The notes below the pieces were generated by a model. That model was not told the origin of the DNA. It saw nothing but the letters and a program-made list of their open reading frames with translations, and searched no databases. A DNA stretch of 37,413 bases from Mediterranea sp. (in: CFB group bacteria) (GTDB lineage: Bacteria > Bacteroidota > Bacteroidia > Bacteroidales > Bacteroidaceae), in assembly GCA_031258135.1 (NCBI GenBank), contig JAIRNG010000009.1, positions 1 to 37,413 of the forward strand, read 5' to 3'. Below, one piece after another: positions 1 through 7,786 of this stretch. How positions within the stretch are numbered: the stretch's first letter is position 1; each line of letters starts with the position of its first letter. Made by a program: the position numbers and the translations under genes.

Positions 1-1
1 T

Positions 2-3000
2 GCCTCATCAGAAGAAAACGGGATAATGCAACAAACGAGAAGGATAACAGGCAAAGTGCTCTCGAAAGAAGACAACGACGTCGTAGTCGGAGCAAGCATC
101 CTTGTAAGTGGCACAACGATCGGTACCTCTACCGATATGGAAGGCGGGTTCACGTTGAACAATGTTCCGGCCGACGCTAAAACGATCACTGTTTCTTATG
201 TAGGAATGGCCTCGCAGACCCTTCCTGTCAGACAACAGATGATTGTCTATCTGGAAGGCGATTCAAAAGTACTGGACGAAGTGATGGTGGTGGCTTACGG
301 TACGATGAAAAAGAGTTCATTCACCGGATCGGCCGGCTTGGTGAAGAGCGACAGGATTGAATCCCGTCCGGTGACAACCGTCACCTCCGCGCTGCTTGGA
401 GCGACTCCCGGCGTGCAGGTGAGCTCCTCCAACGGACAACCGGGTTCGGAACCGTCCATTTATATACGCGGGCTTGGTTCCATCTCTGCTACCAACACCC
501 CGCTGATCGTACTGAACGGAATGCCCTACGACAACAGTATCAGCAGCATCAATCCGGGGGATATCGAGAGTATATCCGTATTGAAGGATGCTTCATCGGC
601 CGCCTTGTATGGCGCGCGGGCAGCCAACGGCGTTGTGTTGATAACGACCAAGACGGGCAGCAAAGACAAGCTGACCGTAAACGTGAAAGTGAACCAGGGC
701 GTCACCACCCGGCAGACGGCCGATTACGAGACGCTGGGCGTGGCGGACTTCCTGACGGTGTATTGGGAAAACGCGCGCAACAAACTGGTGATAGGCGACA
801 TGGACCCTGTACTTGCCGGGCAGAACGCCGCTCAAAACCTGATAACAAGTAATCTGAAATACAACCCGTTTAACGTGCCCGACGATCAGGTGGTGGACGA
901 ATACGGGAAACTCAACCACAACGCCCGGTTCATGTGGGCCGACGATACCAACTGGGTGGACGCCATCCAGCAGACGGGAAACCGTACCGATATAGGCATG
1001 AACATCAGCGGGGGCGGAACGAAATCCGACTACTACCTGTCCGTGGGCTACCTGACGGAAAAAGGGTACATCATCGGATCCGGATTCGACCGCTACACGA
1101 TGAATACCAACGTCAACTCGCAGATCACCAACTTCCTGAAGGTGGGCGGAAACCTCTCGACCAACCTGAGCAATAGTTACGGTAACCAGGACGAGGGCAG
1201 CAACACCAACGGCAACCCGTTCCGCTTTACGCGCTACATCGGCCCGATCTATCCCATCCACCGGCACGACCCCGACACAAAGGCATACCTGCTGGATGAG
1301 TACGGACAGAAACAGTATGACTTCGGACAACTTGACGGTCGGGACTATATTGGTGGAAACAATCCCGCCATCGAGCTGCAGAACAGGTACGAGGGCTACA
1401 AGCGTAACACCATCAACGCCAAGGCCTACGCCGAAGTGCGTTTCCTCGACGGTTTCAAGTTCACCGTGAACGGAGCCGTGGGCGCCAATGCCTATCTGAA
1501 AAACAACGCCAGCGTCTATTACCCCGAAAAGAACAACCAGGAAACGGTGACTTCATCAAAGACAAACATCTTTACCACCACCTGGACGTTCAACCAGTTG
1601 CTGTCGTACGCCAAAGACTTCGGCGACCACCACACGGACGCATTAGTGGGTCACGAAAGCTACGACTATGAATACAATTACCTGTACAGCGAAAAGGAAG
1701 GCATGAACATAGACAACGGCAACTACGAGTTCGGCAACTACAGCAAATTGACCGGTGGCAATAGCTATACGCACACCTACAAGACGGAGGGATACCTGGC
1801 GCGCATCAACTACGACTATGCCAGCCGCTACTTCCTGTCGGCCTCCTACCGTCGCGACGGCACTTCGCGCTTCTACAAGGACGCACGCTGGGGGAACTTC
1901 TACTCCATTGGCGCAGGCTGGCGCATCGATGAGGAGGCGTTCATGAAACGTTTCACCTTCATCGACCTGCTGAAGCTGCGCCTTTCCTACGGAGAGGTGG
2001 GAAACGACAACATCGACACCTACTACGGCTGGCAGACCATGTACGTTCTCTCGCCCAACGGCTTGGAAGCCGGATACATCCAGGATCAGTACATTCGCAA
2101 CAAGAGCCTCCGGTGGGAGAAGTCGCAAAGCATCGACGCCGCCATTGAGTTCGAATTGTTCAAGAGCCGCCTCACGGGTTCGGTTGAGTTCTTCAACCGC
2201 CAGTCGAGCAACCTGCTCTTCGAGATACCGCAAGCCGTAGACGCCGGATTTACCTATGCCTACGCCAACGCCGGATCGATGTACAACCGCGGCGTGGAGA
2301 TAGACCTTAACGGCAAGGTGATCAAGACCGCCGACTTCGTATGGACGCTGGGGCTGAACGCCACGTTCCTGAAAAACAAGATCACTGAACTGCCGGTGGA
2401 CCCCTACAACGAACTCCCCCACCGGATAGAGGCGGGACACTCGCGCTACGAGTTCTACCTCCGCCAATGGGCGGGTGTAGACCCCGCTACCGGCAACAGT
2501 ATCTACGTGCCCGACCCGGCCGTGATTGAAGCCGGTACCTCCACGTATCTGGTGGAGGTAGACGGCAAAACCTACACGACGGAACTTGACGAAGCGCTCC
2601 GCGACTGGAGCGGCAACTCCATGCCCGACGTATCGGGAGGCATCTCCACCAGCCTGTCGTGGAAAGGACTCACGCTCAGCCTGCTGTTCAACTACCAACT
2701 GGGCGGACAGCTATATGACACGGGCTACAACAGCCTTATGACCGAAGCCTACGGATCGGCCCTGCTGGGTTCTACCCGTCACGTGGATATCCTGAACCGC
2801 TGGCAACAGCCTGGCGACATCACCAACGTGCCCCGCATCGAGTTCGGAAACACCGACCTCTACGCCGGCAGCTCTACCCGTTGGCTGATCAGCTCGGACA
2901 TGCTGGAACTGGCCAATGCCACCCTGACCTACGACATTCCCCGCGAATGGCTCGCCAAGTACAGCGTGCAGGGACTGCGCGTCTACGCGTCGGGCGACAA

Positions 3001-3127
3001 CATGCTGCTCTTTACCAAACGCCAGGGCATCTACCCCCGCAAGAACATCTTCTCGGGCTATGCCGGCAATGCCGACGTATACCTCCCGGCGAGAGTCATA
3101 TCCCTGGGTCTTAATCTTACCTTTTAA
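2..3127 (+). CDS. SusC/RagA-family TonB-dependent outer-membrane receptor, 5' end outside window
   Basis: Outer-membrane TonB-dependent importer of the SusC type, which works with a SusD lipoprotein to bring oligomeric nutrients into the periplasm. The frame is open to the left edge of the window. The first internal ATG (position 26) would give a protein with no signal peptide, so the true start lies upstream. From there come a carboxypeptidase-like beta-sandwich (RRITGKVLS to the IVYLEGDS strand), the linker KVLDEVMVVAYGTMKKSSFTGS, a plug domain with YIRGLGSISATNTPLIVLNG and LKDASSAALYGARAANGVVLITTK, and a long beta-barrel ending in an aromatic residue (NLTF). The residues before ATG 26 could be the end of an STN domain, but this cannot be confirmed. 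The stop is 12 nt before the SusD gene, so the two are surely co-transcribed. The substrate is unknown. Neighbouring peptidases make a peptide substrate possible (compare RagAB), but this is inference. Confidence 0.95.
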   Translation, partial: ASSEENGIMQQTRRITGKVLSKEDNDVVVGASILVSGTTIGTSTDMEGGFTLNNVPADAKTITVSYVGMASQTLPVRQQMIVYLEGDSKVLDEVMVVAYGTMKKSSFTGSAGLVKSDRIESRPVTTVTSALLGATPGVQVSSSNGQPGSEPSIYIRGLGSISATNTPLIVLNGMPYDNSISSINPGDIESISVLKDASSAALYGARAANGVVLITTKTGSKDKLTVNVKVNQGVTTRQTADYETLGVADFLTVYWENARNKLVIGDMDPVLAGQNAAQNLITSNLKYNPFNVPDDQVVDEYGKLNHNARFMWADDTNWVDAIQQTGNRTDIGMNISGGGTKSDYYLSVGYLTEKGYIIGSGFDRYTMNTNVNSQITNFLKVGGNLSTNLSNSYGNQDEGSNTNGNPFRFTRYIGPIYPIHRHDPDTKAYLLDEYGQKQYDFGQLDGRDYIGGNNPAIELQNRYEGYKRNTINAKAYAEVRFLDGFKFTVNGAVGANAYLKNNASVYYPEKNNQETVTSSKTNIFTTTWTFNQLLSYAKDFGDHHTDALVGHESYDYEYNYLYSEKEGMNIDNGNYEFGNYSKLTGGNSYTHTYKTEGYLARINYDYASRYFLSASYRRDGTSRFYKDARWGNFYSIGAGWRIDEEAFMKRFTFIDLLKLRLSYGEVGNDNIDTYYGWQTMYVLSPNGLEAGYIQDQYIRNKSLRWEKSQSIDAAIEFELFKSRLTGSVEFFNRQSSNLLFEIPQAVDAGFTYAYANAGSMYNRGVEIDLNGKVIKTADFVWTLGLNATFLKNKITELPVDPYNELPHRIEAGHSRYEFYLRQWAGVDPATGNSIYVPDPAVIEAGTSTYLVEVDGKTYTTELDEALRDWSGNSMPDVSGGISTSLSWKGLTLSLLFNYQLGGQLYDTGYNSLMTEAYGSALLGSTRHVDILNRWQQPGDITNVPRIEFGNTDLYAGSSTRWLISSDMLELANATLTYDIPREWLAKYSVQGLRVYASGDNMLLFTKRQGIYPRKNIFSGYAGNADVYLPARVISLGLNLTF

Positions 3128-3139
3128 TAAACGGAACGT

Positions 3140-4759
3140 ATGAAAACAAAGATAATATCCATACTGCTGCTATCTCTGCTGATGAGCGGATGCAGCGAAG
3201 ACTTCCTCGAAACAAGGTCCACTCAGGACATCGACGAGAGCCTCGTATTCACCGACACGAAGAACGCCATGCTGGCCATCAACGGCCTGCATAAACTGAT
3301 GTGGACGCAAGACCTGAGCGGCACAGCCCCCCGCGGCGGCTTCGAAATGATCATGATATGGATGGATATGCTGGGCGAAGACCTGGTATACACTTACTCC
3401 AATGCACAGTACCAAAGCGAAGCCAAATGGGTGACCCACCGCAACTACAGCGGTTCGGGACACCTGCTGCATTTCTTCAGACTGCTCTACTACTTCGTGT
3501 CCAACGCCAACATGGTGATGGACAACATCGACAACGCCACCGGCCCCGACAACGAAAAGAGCAATATCAAGGGCCAGGCCCTGTTCTACCGCGCCTTCGG
3601 CTACTTCTACCTCGTACAGCTCTGGGCCGAACGCTACCACGAAGGCGGTAATAATACCCAATTAGGCGTGGTGATGCGCAGCGACGGCGACATGGGTCAT
3701 AAAGCCCGCTCCACCGTGGAAGAAGTATACGCCAAGGTGAATGACGACCTGGACGAAGCCATCCGTCTGCTGGCGGAAACCACCGTGGAACGACCCAACA
3801 AGTCGCACATCCACGTGCACATCGCCCGCGGGCTGAAAGCCCGCGTGCTGCTGGCGCAGAGCCGCTGGGCGGAAGCCGCCGATATGGCGAAACTGGTGGT
3901 AGATCAGTCCGGAGCCAAACTGCAGGACGACACCTACATCACCACGCAAGACCGCTTCAGCGACGCCTCGAACACCGAATGGCTGTGGGGATCGAACAAA
4001 GTGGCGGAACAGATCGCCACCCTGCGTTCTTTCCACGAATACATGTCGAACAACTTCCGCTCGTACAACGGCAACACGCCCCGCGCCATCTACAACCTGC
4101 TGTACGACAAGATCAGCCCCACCGACGTCCGCAAAGGCGTCTGGTTTCCCCGTGCGGCGGACAAAAGCACGTGGGCGACAGCCCGTCCGCAGTACTCCAT
4201 TGGCGGTAATGCCCGCGTAGCCAACTATATGGCCAATAAATACCTGCTGGCCGACCCCAATGCCACCTTCGGCAACGTACCATTCATGCGCCTGCCTGAA
4301 ATGATGCTCATTCAGGCGGAAGGCTATGCCCGCGCCGGTGAAAACAGTAAAGCGGCACAGGCTCTCTACCCGCTGGCCAAGCGCCGCGACCCGGCCTACA
4401 CGCTCTCCACCAAGACCGGCCAGGCACTCATAGACGAGATCATGGTTCAGCGCCGCGTGGAACTCTGGGGCGAAGGCTTCCGTTTCCTCGACCTGAAACG
4501 GCTGAACATGCCGCTCGACCGCGGGCCTGCTCCACGCGATGGATACAACAAGGGCTGGTGGCCAACCATTGCCGGCTCCGGAACCGCCACCTTTGTGCTC
4601 ACCAACTGGGATCCGGAAGCCTCGAACTTCAACATGTACGGCGATGGAACAGTCATCGGCGAAGCCGCCAGATACAGGGAAGCCGGACACGTGGAGTGGC
4701 AGTTCAAGTTCCACCAGGACGTGATAGACAGCAACCCGCTTTGTGAACAGAACCCGTAA
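3140..4759 (+). CDS. RagB/SusD-family nutrient-binding surface lipoprotein
   Basis: SusD-like lipoprotein of 539 aa that caps the upstream SusC barrel and captures substrate at the cell surface. It starts with a lipoprotein signal peptide (MKTKIISILLLSLLMSGC, lipid Cys18) followed by the acidic SED export signal. The SusD fold signatures are the N-terminal FLETRSTQDIDE segment, the TPR-like helices around GQALFYRAFGYFYLVQLW, and the C-terminal RLPEMMLIQAEGYARAG and RRVELWGEGFRFLDLKRLN motifs. Length is typical. It lies 12 nt after the SusC stop and is followed by a strong hairpin, so the receptor pair may end its own transcript there. Ligand cannot be read from the sequence. Confidence 0.95.
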   Translation: MKTKIISILLLSLLMSGCSEDFLETRSTQDIDESLVFTDTKNAMLAINGLHKLMWTQDLSGTAPRGGFEMIMIWMDMLGEDLVYTYSNAQYQSEAKWVTHRNYSGSGHLLHFFRLLYYFVSNANMVMDNIDNATGPDNEKSNIKGQALFYRAFGYFYLVQLWAERYHEGGNNTQLGVVMRSDGDMGHKARSTVEEVYAKVNDDLDEAIRLLAETTVERPNKSHIHVHIARGLKARVLLAQSRWAEAADMAKLVVDQSGAKLQDDTYITTQDRFSDASNTEWLWGSNKVAEQIATLRSFHEYMSNNFRSYNGNTPRAIYNLLYDKISPTDVRKGVWFPRAADKSTWATARPQYSIGGNARVANYMANKYLLADPNATFGNVPFMRLPEMMLIQAEGYARAGENSKAAQALYPLAKRRDPAYTLSTKTGQALIDEIMVQRRVELWGEGFRFLDLKRLNMPLDRGPAPRDGYNKGWWPTIAGSGTATFVLTNWDPEASNFNMYGDGTVIGEAARYREAGHVEWQFKFHQDVIDSNPLCEQNP

Positions 4760-4769
4760 GAGATGAGTT

Positions 4770-4809
4770 ACCGAAAGGCTTTCAACAGCTCTATTGAAAG
4801 TCTTTCGGT
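4770..4809 (+). terminator. Hairpin downstream of the SusCD pair
   Basis: Two 16-nt arms (4770-4785 and 4794-4809) pair at 15 of 16 positions around an 8-nt loop, beginning 11 nt after the SusD stop. The arm begins ACCGAAAG and the mate ends CTTTCGGT. No clear T-run follows, so this is a terminator-like or mRNA-stabilising hairpin. Confidence 0.6.
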
Positions 4810-5008
4810 ATAAAAGTTGAAGAACGCCTGACCAATAGCCTCCACCACGATCACGATGAAGAAAACATACTTACAAGTTAGCTCCTCTTCGGTCGGTGGG
4901 ATGCCGATAACACGTGTGATTTATTAATCACCGTTTTCTTTTCATAAAAATACTTAAGAAATTAGCGGATATAGAGAAAATACTTATTAAAAACACAGAA
5001 GAAAACGT

Positions 5009-5378
5009 ATGAAAACAATATTGAAGTCAGCCGTATTGCTACTGGTTATAGCAGGATGTTTCTCCTGCGGGAAGAATGACGATACAGACGAGATTCCGCC
5101 TTGTATTGTTGATATGATAGAGGAAATAAAGTCGACTCCCGTGTGGAACCCCTCCGACTGAGATCTGGAGCTATCGCTACAACGGAGAAACGGTCTATTT
5201 TATTCCGCAGCATGATTACGAAATCCACAGCATACTGTATGGTAAAGACTGCCGGGTGATATGCTACTCCGGCGGCGGCTTCACAGGAAAGGGTGACGGC
5301 CGGTGTACTGATTTCTTTGAGAAACGCACACATGAGAAACTGATATGGAAAGATGATAGAACATACACTTACCCATAA
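5009..5378 (+). pseudogene. Frameshifted small lipoprotein with DUF6970-like domain
   Basis: The ATG at 5009 opens a 50-codon frame with a lipoprotein signal peptide (MKTILKSAVLLLVIAGCFSC, lipid Cys most likely residue 20) and an acidic stretch, which stops at TGA 5159-5161. The +1 frame continues without a break as EIWSYRYNGETVYFIPQ, then a Cys/Gly-rich CYSGGGFTGKGDGRC segment, to TAA at 5376-5378. Removing one C from the CCCC run at 5149-5152 restores NPPTEIW across the joint, matching the NPPxEIW start that I recall for DUF6970 proteins. The repaired protein would be about 122 aa. It ends 12 nt before the M4 protease, so they were probably one transcript. A single-base assembly error is possible. 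The function of the family is unknown to me. Confidence 0.75.
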
Positions 5379-5390
5379 AAAATAATCAAG

Positions 5391-7727
5391 ATGAGAACTG
5401 TATTTCAAATTTTAGCCTTGCTGTTATGTGGAACAGCAAATATTTGGGGACAAACCAAACTTATTCAAGAAGAAACGGATGAGCGTAACCATGTGTCTTT
5501 TGCAAGATTCGCAACGGACACGGTTATTCCTATAACGAATGCACCTGAATTGTTAAAGAAAATCCAGCCAGAAGTAAGAGAAGTTGATGAATGGAAACTC
5601 TCAACAAAGCGAAAAGAGATAAAGGATGATAATAACTCTACACATACATTTTATCAACAATATTACAAAGGCATCAAGGTAGAGGGTGGAGAATTTAGTG
5701 TTCACGCCACAAGAGACAGTATTAGGTCGATACTTGGAGTCTTTGAGTGGGTTGGTGATTTGGATATCAACGCAAAACTTTCGGAACAAGAAGCTTTAGA
5801 ATATGCCTTGAAATATACCGGTGCAGAAATTTATAAATGGCAAGTACCGGAAGAAGAAGTATGGATAAAAGAGCATTATGGAGATACTTTTTATCCTAAA
5901 GGAGAATTGGTAGTTGTAAAAGACAGACTGAATACCAATTCAAAATACTGTTTGGCATATAAGTTCAGCGTTTATGCACATAAACCGATGAGCAGTAATT
6001 ATGTCTGGGTAGATGCTATAACTGGAGAAATAGTGAATATAGAATCGCGTATTTTCTATAGTAATGCTTCAGGAACAGCTGCTACACGTTACAGTGGAAC
6101 AAGAATCATCACAACTGATTCATACAACGGAGGATTCCGGCTTAAGGAAACAAGGATGAACACACCGATTCAGACATATAACATGCATTGGGGCGTAAAT
6201 TTTAATAATGCAACAGATTTTGTTGATAACGACAACAATTGGACCGCTGCAGAATATAATAATGCAAATAGAGATAATGCAGCACTTGACGCGCATTGGG
6301 GAGCTGAGATGGTATATGACTATTTTAAGCAAGTACATAATCGGAATAGTTGGGATGGCAATGGAGGAGCGATATGGGGCTATGTTAATGCAAATATGTA
6401 TGGTCTGGGACTTGGAACTTCAGATAACGCTTTCTGGAGTCCGCAAGATCATCGGATGGTGTATGGATATGGGACAAACTCTCCATTGACAACACTTGAT
6501 ATATGTGCACATGAATTTGCTCATGGGGTATGTGAAGCTACAGCAGGATTACCAAATTCTGGAGAATCTGGCGCTATCAACGAAAGTCTGAGTGATATTT
6601 GGGCCGCATGTGTTGAAAACTATGTGAACATAACTTATGGGCTTAGCAAAAATGTGTGGTTGCTCGGAGAAGATACGGGTTCTGCAAGTCGTAGTTTATC
6701 TAATCCAAACTTGTTCGGACAGCCGGATACGTATGACACCAGCTCATGGAATAGTAATGCAGATGCTCACCTCAACAGTGGAGTTGGCAATTTCTGGTTT
6801 TTTCTATTGTCTCAAGGCGGTAACGGAACCAACGATTTGAATAATGTATACAGCGTTGCAGGAATAGGCATAACTAAAGCCGCAGCAATTGCATATAAAG
6901 CAGAAACATCTTATCTCACATCTTATGCTAATTACGCCCAATTCAGGAATGCAACTATAAGTGCTGCCACAGATTTGTACGGCGTTTATTCTTCCGAAGA
7001 AATGGCTGTCACCAATGCATGGCATGCTGTTGGTGTAGGTAATAGATTCCAATACATTTCCGTATTTGGCCCTGCTACATTCTATTCCACTGCCACTTTT
7101 CAGATACAAAATCTTCCAGTAGGGGCAACTGTCGACATGCAAACTTCTTATGGACTTACTGCGAGTGCATCAAGCAGCACAATTACCGTAACAGCAGATC
7201 CTACTTCTTATTTTGATAATGAAGGCTGGTTACAGATAGATATTGAAAAAAATTCTCTGATTATCTTTTCAGTTCTGAAAAGATTTATTTGCGGTGAATA
7301 TATTGGTGCAGAAGAAGTTACGAGTTACCATGAAGTAGAATCGATTTATGGTGATCCTTGGGACAGCGAGGAACCCGATTGGTGTACAAACAGTATTGGT
7401 GATGAAAATAAATTCCGCTTTTCAGTGTTGAACGAAGCATATCGCCCGTTGCTGCAGCAAATCAGGTATCAAGCAAGAATTGTAAGAAGAAGCGATCAGG
7501 TAGTATTACTTACGTTGCCATACACTTTCAGTGGAGAGGAGCCGGTCTTTTTCGATACTAGTGGTATTGGAATACCGCCCCCTAACATAATGCATGATAT
7601 AGAACTGAGAGTATGCTATTATGGACTTGGTGGAATAGGAACTACTCACAACGGGGTATGGCAGAAAGCGGGGCAAGTTCGATGGATACACTGCACCGAT
7701 ACTGGATATGATCTCCCAGAAGAATAG
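5391..7727 (+). CDS. Secreted M4 (thermolysin-family) zinc metalloendopeptidase
   Basis: Secreted zinc endopeptidase of 778 aa. A Sec signal peptide (MRTVFQILALLLCGTANIWG, cleavage before QT) is followed by an FTP/PepSY propeptide (about residues 50-225; HTFYQQYYKGIKVEGGEFSV and YVWVDAITGEIVNIES), the inhibitory/chaperone region of M4 zymogens. The catalytic domain carries HEFAH (His374, Glu375, His378), the third zinc ligand Glu398 in ESLSD, and the transition-state His460 in DAHLNSG. All key residues are present, so it should be active. About 230 C-terminal residues form one or more extra beta-rich domains. There is no recognisable T9SS sorting domain. The coding sequence is visibly richer in A+T than the SusCD genes before it and the M14 gene after it, which suggests separate acquisition. 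Role: degradation of extracellular or periplasmic protein. Confidence 0.95.
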   Translation: MRTVFQILALLLCGTANIWGQTKLIQEETDERNHVSFARFATDTVIPITNAPELLKKIQPEVREVDEWKLSTKRKEIKDDNNSTHTFYQQYYKGIKVEGGEFSVHATRDSIRSILGVFEWVGDLDINAKLSEQEALEYALKYTGAEIYKWQVPEEEVWIKEHYGDTFYPKGELVVVKDRLNTNSKYCLAYKFSVYAHKPMSSNYVWVDAITGEIVNIESRIFYSNASGTAATRYSGTRIITTDSYNGGFRLKETRMNTPIQTYNMHWGVNFNNATDFVDNDNNWTAAEYNNANRDNAALDAHWGAEMVYDYFKQVHNRNSWDGNGGAIWGYVNANMYGLGLGTSDNAFWSPQDHRMVYGYGTNSPLTTLDICAHEFAHGVCEATAGLPNSGESGAINESLSDIWAACVENYVNITYGLSKNVWLLGEDTGSASRSLSNPNLFGQPDTYDTSSWNSNADAHLNSGVGNFWFFLLSQGGNGTNDLNNVYSVAGIGITKAAAIAYKAETSYLTSYANYAQFRNATISAATDLYGVYSSEEMAVTNAWHAVGVGNRFQYISVFGPATFYSTATFQIQNLPVGATVDMQTSYGLTASASSSTITVTADPTSYFDNEGWLQIDIEKNSLIIFSVLKRFICGEYIGAEEVTSYHEVESIYGDPWDSEEPDWCTNSIGDENKFRFSVLNEAYRPLLQQIRYQARIVRRSDQVVLLTLPYTFSGEEPVFFDTSGIGIPPPNIMHDIELRVCYYGLGGIGTTHNGVWQKAGQVRWIHCTDTGYDLPEE

Positions 7728-7735
7728 CACTTCTT

Positions 7736-7767
7736 TTTAGCTATTCATATAAATATACTTATCTTTG
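7736..7767 (+). promoter_or_regulatory. Bacteroidetes-type promoter for the M14 peptidase/GltS operon
   Basis: A perfect -7 box TATCTTTG (TAnnTTTG) lies at 7760-7767. A T-rich -33 element (TTTA, 7736-7739) sits 20 nt upstream. Transcription would begin near 7773, leaving a leader of only about 13 nt before ATG 7787. It marks a new transcription unit after the M4 gene. Confidence 0.5.
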
Positions 7768-7786
7768 AACAAATAAACATGTGAAT

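Noticed and set aside
4856-4927. 23-codon open frame between the SusD gene and the DUF6970-like pseudogene
   Set aside because: Too short, no recognisable product. It ends in a small GTGATT/AATCAC hairpin followed by T-rich DNA, which may be a weak terminator.
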